A stretch of 34,190 bases of DNA, from assembly GCA_945906105.1 (NCBI GenBank), contig CAMDQO010000004.1:1-34190 (forward strand), given 5' to 3'. The notes beneath the pieces are model-generated. The model saw only the letters and a program-made list of their open reading frames with translations. It was not told where the DNA came from and did not search any database. This DNA comes from Novosphingobium sp. Chol11. GTDB taxonomy: Bacteria; Pseudomonadota; Alphaproteobacteria; Sphingomonadales; Sphingomonadaceae. Below are positions 7,654-16,505 of the stretch, piece by piece. The translations under genes were made by a program, and so were the position numbers. The stretch's first letter is position 1; every line of letters begins with the position of its first letter.

Positions 7654-8920
7654 CGACGAGCACTCCGGCAAGCGTCATCAAACCCGCCGCCGAGATCAGC
7701 AAACCAATCAGGTTCACTGCGCCCAGGCTTGCCATTGATTGCGCGGCAAACGGCGTCAGCGCGCCGCCGATAATGCCGCCAACATTGAACGCCACTGAAA
7801 CGCCCGAATAGCGCACCAGTGGCGGAAACAGCGTGGGCAGCCAGCCCCCCAGCGGGCCATAGACAAAGCCCATGACGAACAAGGCAGCCGAAAGCGTGGC
7901 CAGCACAGTCCAGACCGATCCCGAGGCTAGTCCCGGTCCGAAGGCGAGGCCGATCAGTATGGTCGCCATAGCGCCGATTGCCAGCGTAGCGCGCGCGCCT
8001 TTGCGGTCGGCATGAATTGCAGCCAGCACGATACCCAGCGCCAGAAAGCAATTGGCAGCCAGTTGTACCTCTAGGAAACTCTCACGCGCATAGCCAAGGC
8101 TCTTGGTGCCGAATGACAAGGCAAAGGCCGTTGCCAGGTAGAAGATCGCAAAGCAGGCGATGGCCCCGGCGCTTCCCGCCAGCATCGCAGCGCGGTGTTT
8201 GCGAAACAGTTCAGCAAGTGGCACGGCGGGCGGTGCCGCATGCGCCAATGCCTCGCGGAACTGCGGCGTCTCGCTGATCCGCAAGCGCACCCACAGGCCG
8301 AGCACCACCAGCACCGAGCTGAGCAGAAACGGCACACGCCATCCCCAGCTGAGGAAGTCTTCCTCGCTCAGCCAGCGCCCGAGCACCAGAAACAGGCCAT
8401 TAGCAGCGAGGAATCCCACCGGCGCGCCCATCTGTGGCGCGGAGCCAAACCGTGCTTCCCAGCCCTTGGGTGCGTTCTCCACCGCCAGCAAAGCCGCCCC
8501 GCCCCATTCACCGCCAAGGCCAAAACCCTGTCCAAAGCGCAGCACACACAGCAGCGCGGGCGCAATCCAGCCGGCCCCCCATTTTTCGGCAGTCGCGTAA
8601 GTCGGCAGGAAGGCGATGGCCAGCGTTGATCCGCCCATCAGCATCAGCGACGCCACCAAAGTCGATTTGCGCCCCACCCGGTCGCCGAAATGCCCGAACG
8701 CCACGGCTCCCACCGGCCGCGCGAAAAAGGCGATGCCGAAGGTGAGGAACGACAAGGCGATCTGCGCAGTCGGCGATTGTTCGGGAAAGAATAGCGGCCC
8801 GAAAACCAGCGCGGCGGCGGTCGCGTAAATGTAGAAATCGTAGAATTCGACCGCCGTCCCCGCCAACGCTGCAGTCAGGATGCGGGAATGGGTGCGGATC
8901 GGGTGGGTGCTGGAAATCAT
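7628..8920 (-). CDS. MFS transporter, metabolite:H+ symporter (MHS) family
   Basis: A 430-residue inner-membrane symporter. The opening region AALAGTAVEFYDFYIYATAAALVFGPLFFP and the loop GHFGDRVGRKSTLV are hallmarks of the MHS group, which includes ProP, ShiA and KgtP. LRFGQGFGLGGEWGGAALLAVENAP is the conserved fourth-helix region, and RLRISETPQF is the typical end of the N-terminal half. Substrates in the family include shikimate, alpha-ketoglutarate, citrate and proline/betaine, and the sequence does not say which applies here. The gene is monocistronic in appearance, convergent with rsmD. ATG at 8920 is used because the family usually begins a short way before the first helix. Confidence 0.88.
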   Translation of the reverse strand: MISSTHPIRTHSRILTAALAGTAVEFYDFYIYATAAALVFGPLFFPEQSPTAQIALSFLTFGIAFFARPVGAVAFGHFGDRVGRKSTLVASLMLMGGSTLAIAFLPTYATAEKWGAGWIAPALLCVLRFGQGFGLGGEWGGAALLAVENAPKGWEARFGSAPQMGAPVGFLAANGLFLVLGRWLSEEDFLSWGWRVPFLLSSVLVVLGLWVRLRISETPQFREALAHAAPPAVPLAELFRKHRAAMLAGSAGAIACFAIFYLATAFALSFGTKSLGYARESFLEVQLAANCFLALGIVLAAIHADRKGARATLAIGAMATILIGLAFGPGLASGSVWTVLATLSAALFVMGFVYGPLGGWLPTLFPPLVRYSGVSVAFNVGGIIGGALTPFAAQSMASLGAVNLIGLLISAAGLMTLAGVLVAKPVAAPR

Positions 8921-8960
8921 CGGAGGCGTGGCTTGCCCGCGATACGCGTTCTGTCAAACG

Positions 8961-8986
8961 AAAAGGGAGCCAGTTACCCGGCTCCC
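8961..8986 (-). terminator. Rho-independent terminator for the small secreted protein gene
   Basis: Read on the minus strand, GGGAGCC pairs with GGCTCCC (8980-8986 and 8965-8971) around an eight-base loop and is followed directly by TTTTCGTTT. It lies 22 bases past the stop of the 9009-9326 gene and would shield the MHS transporter from its transcription. Confidence 0.75.
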
Positions 8987-9008
8987 GATCCGATTATTGC
9001 CTTGCGAA

Positions 9009-9326
9009 TTACCTGCCGCCCGGATTGCGGCATGAATCCCGCAAAATACGGGTGCAGACCGGATAGACCTTGTTCATCGCCTCGACCGGTGGCGGGGTCA
9101 GCGCACCCTTGTATGGTCCGGCAACGTAACCCGGATCACTGGGCATGGCTGGCGCAACTGTGTCACTTGCCGATGCAGGATTTGGCGGCACTGGCGAAGC
9201 CGGTTCATGTCCCGGGGGGTTCGCCTGAACCTGCACGACCGGACCAGCCGCGTTTTGCGCAAAGGAGGTTGGTGCGACACAAACAAGCAAGAAGGCTGTG
9301 CCAGCGACGAGAAACATTCTATTCAT
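9009..9326 (-). CDS. Small secreted protein of unknown function
   Basis: A 105-residue protein with a clear Sec signal peptide: MNRMFLVAGTAFLLVCVAP..SFA, with likely cleavage after Ala23 before QNAAG. The mature part is rich in Pro, Ala and Val and looks largely unstructured. It ends with a short conserved-looking tail, KVYPVCTRILRDSCRNPGGR, carrying two cysteines that could form a disulfide. The ATG at 9326 is preferred over the upstream in-frame ATG at 9344 because GGAG sits eight bases before it and the signal peptide then starts correctly. The gene is divergent from uvrD and has its own terminator. I do not recognise a family beyond similar short proteins in sphingomonads. Confidence 0.75.
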   Translation of the reverse strand: MNRMFLVAGTAFLLVCVAPTSFAQNAAGPVVQVQANPPGHEPASPVPPNPASASDTVAPAMPSDPGYVAGPYKGALTPPPVEAMNKVYPVCTRILRDSCRNPGGR

Positions 9327-9380
9327 CTTGATAACTCCAGCCATGCTCTTGTGGATTCAAAACGCACCGGCGCAGCAATT

Positions 9381-9395
9381 GTTCCACGATTGATC
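9381..9395. promoter_or_regulatory. Degenerate LexA-type box upstream of uvrD
   Basis: GTTC-N7-GATC, one base off the alphaproteobacterial LexA consensus GTTC-N7-GTTC, centred 42 bases upstream of a perfect copy. It lies in the gap between the divergent secreted-protein gene and uvrD. It is suggestive only because of its neighbour. Confidence 0.35.
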
Positions 9396-9420
9396 CCAAC
9401 CACACTTGCGCCATGACACC

Positions 9421-11742
9421 ATGTTCCCTAGCTGTTCGCATGTGTCAGAGCCTGTTCCATCCTCCGCCGATCCGCTTGTCCCCCCCCAACTTGCCGGGTT
9501 GAATCCGCCGCAGTGTGAAGCCGTGCAGACCACCGAGGGACCGGTGCTGATGCTGGCGGGGGCTGGCACGGGCAAGACCGCAGCGCTGACCGCGCGGCTG
9601 GCCTGGCTGGTGCGCAACCGGCTGGCCTGGCCGAGCGAGATCCTCTGCGTTACCTTTACCAACCGCGCCGCGCGCGAAATGCGCGAGCGTGTAGGCCAGT
9701 TGATCGGTCCGGCGGTGGAAGGGATGCCGTGGCTCGGCACCTTCCACGCCATCGCTGCCAAGCTGCTGCGCCGCCATGCCGAACTGGTCGGGCTGCAATC
9801 GAACTATACGATCATCGATACTGACGATCAGCTGCGCCTGCTGAAACAGCTGATTCAAGCCGAGGGCATCGACGACAAACGCTGGCCCGCACGGCAGCTG
9901 GCGGGCTGCATTGATCGCTGGAAGAACCGAGGGCTCAATCCCGATGATCTCGATGCGGGTGAAAACGAAAGCTATGCCAATGGCAAGGGGCAGCATTTTT
10001 ACCGGCTTTATCAAGACCGGCTGAAGGTGCTCAACGCCTGCGATTTCGGCGATCTACTGCTCCACATGCTCAACATTTTTCGTGGGCACCGCGAAGTGCT
10101 GGAGCTGTACCAGAGCCGCTTCAAATATATCATGGTCGATGAATATCAGGACACCAATCAGGTCCAGTACCTGTGGCTGCGCTTGCTGGCGCAAGAACGT
10201 CGCAATATCTGCGTGGTGGGTGATGACGATCAGTCGATATATTCATGGAGAGGTGCAGAAGTCGCCAATATCCTGCGGTTTGAAAAAGATTTTCCCGGTG
10301 CGAAGATCATCAAGCTTGAGCAGAATTATCGCTCCACGCCCGATATTCTCGCCGCTGCATCTGGCCTGATTGATGCCAACAGTGAGCGGCTGGGCAAGAC
10401 GCTGTGGACCGAAGCCACCGGCGGCGACAAGGTGCGGGTTATCGGCGTCTGGGACGGGCCGGAAGAAGCCCGGCGTATCGGCGATGAGATTGAGCGGCTG
10501 GAGCGCGAAGGCGCTTCGCTTAACACCATTGCCATCCTGGTTCGCGCGCAGTTCCAGACGCGGGAATTTGAAGATCGTTTCATAACTATCGGGCTTAACT
10601 ACAAGATTATCGGCGGTTTTCGTTTTTACGAACGCGCTGAAATTCGCGATGCGCTGGCCTATTTGCGGATCATCGCCCAGCCTGCCGATGATCTGGCATT
10701 CGAACGCATTTACAACACTCCCAAACGCGGACTGGGCGACAAGGCGCTGGAAAAGCTGCACCGCCATTCGCGTGCTCGCGGCGTGCCGCTCAGCCTTGCC
10801 GCCATAGAGATTGTCGACACCGACGAGCTGCCGGCGCGGGCACGCAATACCTTGCTGGCGCTAGTCCGCGATTTCGCCCGCTGGCGCGATCTGGCCAAAA
10901 CTGCCAGCCCCGCCGAACTGGCCCGCACCATTCTGGACGAAAGCGGTTATACCGCGATGCTTCAGGCCGAGCGCAGCGCCGATTCAGCCGGGCGTCTGGA
11001 AAACCTCTCCGAACTCGCCCGGGCGCTGGAAGAATACGAAACGCTGGGCGATTTCCTTGAGCACGTCAGCCTCGTCATGGATAATGATTCGGCTGACGAT
11101 GCCGAGAAGGTCACGATCATGACCATGCATGCGGCCAAGGGGCTGGAGTTCGACAATGTCTTCCTGCCCGGCTGGGAAGAAGGCGTGTTCCCCTCACAGC
11201 GCGCGATGGACGAAGGCGGGCTGGCTTCACTGGAGGAGGAACGCCGCCTCGCCTATGTCGCAATCACCCGAGCGCGGCGGCGCTGCACGATCCTCTACGC
11301 CGCCAACCGGCGCATCTATGGTCAGTGGACCAGTTCTATCCCCTCTCGCTTTATCGGCGAGATTCCGCCAGCGCATGTCGAAGTTGAATCCACACTTACC
11401 GGCGGAGCCTCGCTGTGGCGCGCGCAATGGTCCGAGCGTGAAGATCCCTTTGCCCACCTCGCCAGCAGTCAGCCCGCTCGCGCGCAAAATCGCGGCCCCG
11501 GCTGGCAGCGCGCCGCCGGGCGGGATTATGATCCCACGCCGCGCCACATTGCTGAACTCGGCCGCAGCGCCGCCAGCTTTGCCGCCAAACCTCGCAAGGA
11601 CATCACCATCGGCGCGCGGGTGTTCCATGAAAAGTTCGGCTATGGCACTGTGGCAGCCCAGGAAGGCAACAAGCTGGAGATCGATTTCGAGACTGCTGGC
11701 CGGAAACGCGTCATCGACAGCTTTGTGAAACCTGCCGAGTGA
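9421..11742 (+). CDS. uvrD: DNA helicase UvrD/PcrA, superfamily 1
   Basis: A 3'-5' ATP-dependent helicase acting in nucleotide excision and mismatch repair and in replication restart. Motifs occur in order: Walker A AGAGTGKT (residues 46-53), FTNRAAREM, Walker B VDEYQDTN, GDDDQSIYSWRGA, KLEQNYRST, TMHAAKGLEFDNVFLPGWEEGVFP, and the motif VI region EEERRLAYVAITRARRR. The C terminus (FHEKFGYGTVAAQEGNKLEIDF) is the Tudor-like domain of UvrD/PcrA. The protein is 773 residues, a normal length. The start is uncertain: ATG 9421 and GTG 9442 (which would begin SEPVPSSADP) are both possible and neither has a clear ribosome binding site. A LexA-type box overlapping 9421 slightly favours 9442. A further in-frame TTG lies at 9406. 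Confidence 0.95.
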   Translation: MFPSCSHVSEPVPSSADPLVPPQLAGLNPPQCEAVQTTEGPVLMLAGAGTGKTAALTARLAWLVRNRLAWPSEILCVTFTNRAAREMRERVGQLIGPAVEGMPWLGTFHAIAAKLLRRHAELVGLQSNYTIIDTDDQLRLLKQLIQAEGIDDKRWPARQLAGCIDRWKNRGLNPDDLDAGENESYANGKGQHFYRLYQDRLKVLNACDFGDLLLHMLNIFRGHREVLELYQSRFKYIMVDEYQDTNQVQYLWLRLLAQERRNICVVGDDDQSIYSWRGAEVANILRFEKDFPGAKIIKLEQNYRSTPDILAAASGLIDANSERLGKTLWTEATGGDKVRVIGVWDGPEEARRIGDEIERLEREGASLNTIAILVRAQFQTREFEDRFITIGLNYKIIGGFRFYERAEIRDALAYLRIIAQPADDLAFERIYNTPKRGLGDKALEKLHRHSRARGVPLSLAAIEIVDTDELPARARNTLLALVRDFARWRDLAKTASPAELARTILDESGYTAMLQAERSADSAGRLENLSELARALEEYETLGDFLEHVSLVMDNDSADDAEKVTIMTMHAAKGLEFDNVFLPGWEEGVFPSQRAMDEGGLASLEEERRLAYVAITRARRRCTILYAANRRIYGQWTSSIPSRFIGEIPPAHVEVESTLTGGASLWRAQWSEREDPFAHLASSQPARAQNRGPGWQRAAGRDYDPTPRHIAELGRSAASFAAKPRKDITIGARVFHEKFGYGTVAAQEGNKLEIDFETAGRKRVIDSFVKPAE
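9423..9437. promoter_or_regulatory. LexA-type operator at the start of uvrD
   Basis: A perfect GTTC-CCTAGCT-GTTC, matching the alphaproteobacterial SOS box GTTC-N7-GTTC. It overlaps the first codons if ATG 9421 is the start, or lies just upstream if the in-frame GTG at 9442 is used. An eight-base match is expected about once by chance in a window this size counting both strands, so its position at a DNA-repair helicase is what gives it weight. Confidence 0.55.
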
Positions 11743-11826
11743 TCTGATCCACTCCTGAAATAGCAGCCCGCCATCTCGACTCTTGTGACCAATGAAGACT
11801 AGTCTGCGGCACAGGAGGAGCTCGCT

Positions 11827-12636
11827 ATGCAAGGCAAGTCAATTTTCATCACTGGTGGCGGATCAGGTATCGGCCGCGCCGTAGCGCAATTATTTGCCGC
11901 GCGTGGCTGGTTCATCGGACTGGCCGACATCAACGAGGCAGGTATGGCCGAAACCGAAGCCCTGTTGCCGCAGGGGAGTTGCTACAAGCACAAACTCGAT
12001 GTCCGTGACCGTGAGGCATGGGACGAGGCGCTTGCCGCCTTTTCGGTAGCGGCTGGGGGCCACATTGATGTTGTGTTCAACAATGCGGGTATTGCCTTTG
12101 GCGGCCCGCTTAATGAACTTGGCAAGGATGAGATCGACTTGCTCACCGACATCAATTTTCGCGGCGTGATCTATGGGGCACAAGCTGCCTATCAGCACCT
12201 CAAAAAGTCTGCGCCCGGCTCGGTTCTGGTCAATACCGCCAGCGCAGCGGCGCTTTATGGCACGGCGGGAATGTCGGTCTATTCGGCCACCAAGTTCGGT
12301 GTGCGGGCAATGACCGAAGCGCTGGACGTTGAATGGCAGGACGATGGCATCCGCGTCACCTCATTGATGCCGAGCTTTATTGATACGCCGCTGCTGGCAG
12401 GCCCAGCCAGCCGCAAGACTAATCTTTCCAAGCGCGAAAGTGTGGTCAAAGCAGGGCTGGAATTCACCCCGGTGGAGATGGTTGCCGAAACCGTGTGGAA
12501 GGCGGTTCATGGCAAGAAGCTGCACAATCTGGTGGGTAAAACCGCAAAAATCCTCGCCTTTGCCGCCAAGTGGAACCCCTCCAAGGTGCGCAAGCGAGGC
12601 AAAAACCTGATGCGGGTGCGGCAGGGCGCAGAGTGA
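11827..12636 (+). CDS. Short-chain dehydrogenase/reductase (SDR) family oxidoreductase
   Basis: A 269-residue classical SDR that should use NAD(P)H on an alcohol or carbonyl substrate. The cofactor loop is TGGGSGIG (residues 9-16), with Asp near residue 37 (ADIN) hinting at NAD preference. NNAGIAFGG is the structural NAG motif. The catalytic Tyr152 and Lys156 sit in YSATK, with the serine in NTASAAALYG. The C-terminal end is basic (KWNPSKVRKRGKNLM). A strong GGAGG Shine-Dalgarno lies just before the ATG. The stop overlaps the next gene's GTG start (GTGA), so it is coupled to the DUF1214-like protein. The substrate cannot be told from sequence. Confidence 0.9.
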   Translation: MQGKSIFITGGGSGIGRAVAQLFAARGWFIGLADINEAGMAETEALLPQGSCYKHKLDVRDREAWDEALAAFSVAAGGHIDVVFNNAGIAFGGPLNELGKDEIDLLTDINFRGVIYGAQAAYQHLKKSAPGSVLVNTASAAALYGTAGMSVYSATKFGVRAMTEALDVEWQDDGIRVTSLMPSFIDTPLLAGPASRKTNLSKRESVVKAGLEFTPVEMVAETVWKAVHGKKLHNLVGKTAKILAFAAKWNPSKVRKRGKNLMRVRQGAE

Positions 12637-13916
12637 AGTTGCTCAAGAGCAATCGCCTGATGGGCTCATTGGCCATGCTGACAGCAGGTGCCGCTGCCAT
12701 ACTGCCGCTGGTTGTCAAGGCTGATACGCCAGCTCCGCACAAGTCGTCCGTGGCCGGCTGGGACGAGCTTATCGGTAAACTCAGTGACCTGCCCGACCGG
12801 ATGCTCGCCAAGCTGCCCGAACCGATGCGGAGCGATCCGCAGGTGCAACAAGAGGTCGCGCGGCTGGCGCTGGAAGCGCTGACCGCGCAGAGCATCGATG
12901 CCATCGGCGGCGATGCCGAAGCGCCGGAATTCCTACCGACCATCGGCTATCTGCTCAATGTCGGCCAGCCCAATGCTGATACGATCTATCGCTCGGCAAG
13001 GGTTGATGGTGCGGGATCTTACCGCCTGCGCGGCACCAAAGGCAGCTTGAAGCTGGCGGTGATCGCGCAGGTCGTCCCCCGCAATGCCGAGACCGGATCG
13101 GGCCGCGCGCACCTCGATCTGTCCGAGGTAAAGGTTGACCGGCAGGGGCGTTTCGATGTTCTGCTCAGCCCGATCAGACCTGATGGTTACAAGGGTGAAT
13201 GGTGGGAACTGCGCCCCGCCGCCAACCGGCTGATGATCCGCATGGTTAGCTCTGCCTGGGCGCATGAAGCAGCGCCGGTTTTCACCATTGACCGTATCGA
13301 CAAACCCGCAGGCCGCTCGCGGCGCTCTGCCGCTGATCTGGAAAAGCGGCTGCGGTCGCTCCCCATGATGGTCGATATGATGGCGCTGATGTTCGTCAAT
13401 CATGTCGATGCCTTGCGCAAGGCGGGTTTCGTCAACACGTTCAAGAGCTTTGACATCACCAGCGGTGGCGGACTGGCTGGGCAGTTCTATTACGAAGGCA
13501 CCTATGACCTTGCCGATGATGAGGCATTAATCGTCGAGTCCGATATTCCTAAAGGCTGCCGCTATCGTTCGCTGATCCTGACTAACGAGATTTATGAGAC
13601 GACCGACTGGTATAACAACCACTCCAGCCTCAACGATGCGCAGGCTCCGGCGGGCAAGGATGGGCGCTTGCGCATCGTCGTTTCGCACCGTGATCCGGGT
13701 GTGCAAAACTGGATCGACACGGCAGGCCATGCCACTGGGCTTATTCAGGGTCGCTGGATGAATTGCGAGACCCAGCCGATCCCGACTGCGACCAAGGTCA
13801 AACTGAGCGATCTGAAGGCAATGCTGCCCGCGGGGACGCCGATGGTCTCGCCTGAGCAGCGTCAGACGATTATCCGCGAGCGTCGCGCGGCCCAGCTTAG
13901 CCGGCCTTTGTGGTAA
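12633..13916 (+). CDS. DUF1214-domain-like secreted protein
   Basis: A 427-residue protein of unknown activity. The N terminus (KLLKSNRLMGSLAMLTAGAAAILPLVVKA) is a signal peptide or anchor. A helical region follows (DELIGKLSDLPDRMLAKLPEPMRSDPQVQ). The C-terminal half contains NEIYETTDWYNNHSSLN and RIVVSHRDPGVQNWIDTAGH, which resemble the DUF1214 fold found in many sphingomonad and actinobacterial proteins of steroid or lipid gene neighbourhoods. That comparison is from memory. The GTG at 12633 is chosen because it overlaps the SDR stop (GTGA). An ATG at 12660 would shorten the signal region. Coupling to an SDR suggests a shared substrate pathway, but this is inference. It ends with a 20-base overlap with the convergent acyltransferase. 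Confidence 0.75.
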   Translation: MKLLKSNRLMGSLAMLTAGAAAILPLVVKADTPAPHKSSVAGWDELIGKLSDLPDRMLAKLPEPMRSDPQVQQEVARLALEALTAQSIDAIGGDAEAPEFLPTIGYLLNVGQPNADTIYRSARVDGAGSYRLRGTKGSLKLAVIAQVVPRNAETGSGRAHLDLSEVKVDRQGRFDVLLSPIRPDGYKGEWWELRPAANRLMIRMVSSAWAHEAAPVFTIDRIDKPAGRSRRSAADLEKRLRSLPMMVDMMALMFVNHVDALRKAGFVNTFKSFDITSGGGLAGQFYYEGTYDLADDEALIVESDIPKGCRYRSLILTNEIYETTDWYNNHSSLNDAQAPAGKDGRLRIVVSHRDPGVQNWIDTAGHATGLIQGRWMNCETQPIPTATKVKLSDLKAMLPAGTPMVSPEQRQTIIRERRAAQLSRPLW

Positions 13917-14997
13917 GTGCCGCCGTCTTGGCCTGAGGCGCAAACAAACGCTCCATCGCCCGGCGCAGCGCGGGAGTTCGGCGTTCGGTCAGTGCGGCAA
14001 TACCGGCGCAGATGGCGGTTACTAGCGCAAGGATAGAGGCCAGACCCAGCACAGAATCCCCTGCGGTAATGCCGAAATGCACCAGTACGGCGAGCACCGG
14101 GGCGTGAAACAGGTAGAGGCTGAATGAAAAGCCCGAGGCATATCTGATTGGTCGCGAATAGCGCTCCAACCAGGTCGCATGGCGCTCTGCCAATGGTCGC
14201 AGCGCTGCCAGAGCGACAACAACCACAGCGGAAACCGCCAGATCACTAACGATCCATTCGGACATACCAAGACCCATCGGCATCACATCACGCAGAGCAA
14301 ACAGTGCGGCAAGATCCCAACGGGAAATCAGCAACATCGCCGCCATGCAGCCCAGCAGATAGAACAGCGCGCGCTCCGCCGGGATTGTCTTCGCCCAGGC
14401 ACTGTGATTGAGCCAGACGCCCGCCAGCCAGACCGGCAGCATGATCAGAATGTTCACCCCGGCCAGCCAGCCGAGCAGCGCCAGCACCGGCCAGCGCAGC
14501 CATCCTTTGAGAAACACTACCGCGCCAAACAGCACGTAATACCAAACCTCGTAACTCAGCGACCAATAGGGCAGATTGCCATAAACCCCGCTGCCGAATG
14601 GCCCTTCGCTGAGGAATACCATGCCCAGCAGACCCGCCTGGGCCACCTCGGCGGGCATATCTGGAGACAATGGCCCCTTGCTGGCCTGAAGCCACAGGAA
14701 GACCAGCCCCGAAAAAATCACCGCCGGGATAGCCACTGGTAAGATGCGCGCGGCGCGCGCGATGGCATAGCTTTTCAGATTGGCGCTCGGACTGGTGACA
14801 GAGGCGCTGATCACCAAGCCTGACAGGACGAAGAAAATCACCACGCAATTATGCGAAAACCGCAAGGTCAGCGGGAAATTACCGCCATAGATATGCGGTG
14901 CCCCGGCATGGCAGAGCATCACCATAAAGGCGCTGGCAAAGCGCACGACATCGAGTGCGATCGACATTGGTCGGGTGATGAAGTGCTGCTCGGACAT
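13897..14997 (-). CDS. Acyltransferase family 3 (OafA/YrhL-like) membrane protein
   Basis: A 366-residue multi-spanning membrane protein that probably transfers an acetyl or other acyl group to a cell-surface sugar or glycan. The opening SIALDVVRFASAFMVMLCHAG carries the conserved first-helix histidine of the family. RFSHNCVVIFFVLSGLVISAS is the second conserved block, and Arg-rich RAARILPV follows. Many hydrophobic segments continue to the end. ATG 14997 (MSEQHFITRP) is preferred. A further in-frame ATG at 15027 adds ten residues of poorer character, and neither has a strong ribosome binding site. No glycan-synthesis genes are adjacent, so the acceptor is unknown. Confidence 0.85.
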   Translation of the reverse strand: MSEQHFITRPMSIALDVVRFASAFMVMLCHAGAPHIYGGNFPLTLRFSHNCVVIFFVLSGLVISASVTSPSANLKSYAIARAARILPVAIPAVIFSGLVFLWLQASKGPLSPDMPAEVAQAGLLGMVFLSEGPFGSGVYGNLPYWSLSYEVWYYVLFGAVVFLKGWLRWPVLALLGWLAGVNILIMLPVWLAGVWLNHSAWAKTIPAERALFYLLGCMAAMLLISRWDLAALFALRDVMPMGLGMSEWIVSDLAVSAVVVVALAALRPLAERHATWLERYSRPIRYASGFSFSLYLFHAPVLAVLVHFGITAGDSVLGLASILALVTAICAGIAALTERRTPALRRAMERLFAPQAKTAALTTKAG

Positions 14998-15058
14998 AGG
15001 CCCGCATAACCGCAGACCCGCCAACATTTCGTTACCGGCGATTTTCTAACGGATATGG

Positions 15059-16168
15059 CTATTTCCGCTTTAGCCGCGCAACACCCGCCCTGCCCGCCGG
15101 ACTGAGGAAGGGGGCAAGTTCGGCGAAAGTCACATGGGCATCATCAATACAGGCGGCGGCCACATGGGGCAGGCTTGGCGTAAAAATCAGCCCCGTCCGA
15201 GTTAAGCCAAGCTGCCATGAGAAAGCCGATTCAACATCACCGCGACATTCGCTTCCATCGAAGGTGAAATGTTTCATGATCAGTGCCTTGAGCCGCTCGG
15301 TGCGTTTTGCGCTGGCCGCACTGCCCTCCTCCTGAAACGAGCTTGGCAAGGGGATGGCCAGCCATTTTTCCAGCTTCACTTCCTTGCCTGACTGCCGATC
15401 ATAAGTGATATAAAAGCTGTCATGATAGGGGTGCGCACCGCCGCAAAAACCACCTGCCGATTTGCTGACGACCAGATAATCGCGCGTCGCCATGCTTGGC
15501 CCGTTCGAAAAATGGAAATCACCGCTGGTGCCAAGGCTGCCGAACGATCCCTGAAAGCATGAGAGATAATCGGCATCGCCCACCGATTTGAACGGATCGA
15601 GCCGCAGCGCAGCGTTGATCGCTTTATCGCCCGGTTGTGTCGGGGCATAGCTGAAGCCCGAAATCGAAACGTCGCTGAAGTTCGAACCGACATCATAAAT
15701 CAGTTCCGAATAGATAAAGCGTTCTCGCGCCTTACGCTTGGTGATGGTCTTCACCGCCTGCACCAGCGGCGCAATGAAGGCCCGGCTGGTGCAGGCGTCT
15801 TCCTGCCCTTCCTTGCCGCCGGTGCGGGTCAGGGCAATCGGCAGAATTCTGGAGCCATTTTGCCATTGCCCGCGCAGATCTCCGTTCGGCGAGGCAGCAA
15901 GCACCCAGCGGCCTGACTCCTTGCCACCACTGCCCGCACGTTCGCTCCAGCTGCCATCGGATTCGTGATCGAGCGAAATCGGCTTTTTCCGGCTGAGGTA
16001 GAAATAGACACCGTGTTTCCAATCGCCGCCGCCCTTGTCTAAGCACACCTGTACCGGAAGCGCGCCGATTGTCCCCTGCCACACGCCATGCCATGCGGGC
16101 TTTGCGTCCTCAGCATGGGCAGGCACAGCGGCGGTCAGCGCAGTCAACATCAGACCTGTTCGCCACAT
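15059..16168 (-). CDS. Secreted protein with an RsiV/DUF3298-like region
   Basis: A 369-residue exported protein. The signal peptide [19 protein letters not shown] is followed by EDAKPAWHG. The first third (WHGVWQGTIGALPVQVCLD, GRWVLAASPNGDLRGQWQNG) reads like a small beta-rich module. The segment FCGGAHPYHDSFYITYDRQSGKEVKLEKWL resembles the GGAHP..YD..TGKE.TL pattern of the DUF3298/RsiV group. Six or so cysteines suggest disulfides in the periplasm. The ATG at 16168 shares one base with the stop of the pterin dehydratase gene (TGATG), so the pair is translationally coupled; a GTG three bases upstream is an alternative. Function unknown. Confidence 0.75.
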   Translation of the reverse strand: MWRTGLMLTALTAAVPAHAEDAKPAWHGVWQGTIGALPVQVCLDKGGGDWKHGVYFYLSRKKPISLDHESDGSWSERAGSGGKESGRWVLAASPNGDLRGQWQNGSRILPIALTRTGGKEGQEDACTSRAFIAPLVQAVKTITKRKARERFIYSELIYDVGSNFSDVSISGFSYAPTQPGDKAINAALRLDPFKSVGDADYLSCFQGSFGSLGTSGDFHFSNGPSMATRDYLVVSKSAGGFCGGAHPYHDSFYITYDRQSGKEVKLEKWLAIPLPSSFQEEGSAASAKRTERLKALIMKHFTFDGSECRGDVESAFSWQLGLTRTGLIFTPSLPHVAAACIDDAHVTFAELAPFLSPAGRAGVARLKRK

Positions 16169-16458
16169 CACAACATCGCCGCAATCGCCCGCGCCATATC
16201 ATCATCGCGCTGGCTCAACCCGCCAGCGTCATGCGTCGTCAGCGTGATGTGAACACGGTTATAGACGTTCGACCATTCGGGATGGTGATCGACCTTCTCG
16301 GCATAAAGCGCCACGCGCGCCATGAAACCGAAGGCCTCGCTGAAATCAGCGAATTTGAAGTCGTGCTCAATGGCGAGGCCATCATCGCGCAGCTTCCAGT
16401 CGGGAAGCTCGGCGAGCAAGGCATCACGCGCGGACTCGGACAGGCGGGGGATCGGCAT
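16168..16458 (-). CDS. phhB: Pterin-4a-carbinolamine dehydratase
   Basis: A 96-residue enzyme that dehydrates 4a-hydroxytetrahydrobiopterin, the by-product of aromatic amino-acid hydroxylases, so that the cofactor can be recycled. The family signature is clear: [31 protein letters not shown], with active-site histidines in HHPEW and in RVHI. The length is normal. The start has AAGGAG seven bases upstream. No phenylalanine hydroxylase gene lies in the window, which is common for this family in alphaproteobacteria. Its stop is coupled to the downstream secreted-protein gene. It is divergent from ccmA. Confidence 0.92.
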   Translation of the reverse strand: MPIPRLSESARDALLAELPDWKLRDDGLAIEHDFKFADFSEAFGFMARVALYAEKVDHHPEWSNVYNRVHITLTTHDAGGLSQRDDDMARAIAAML

Positions 16459-16505
16459 CTTGCTCTCCTTGGCAGGGGGGTGACTTTCCCTTATCGCGCG
16501 TGGCC

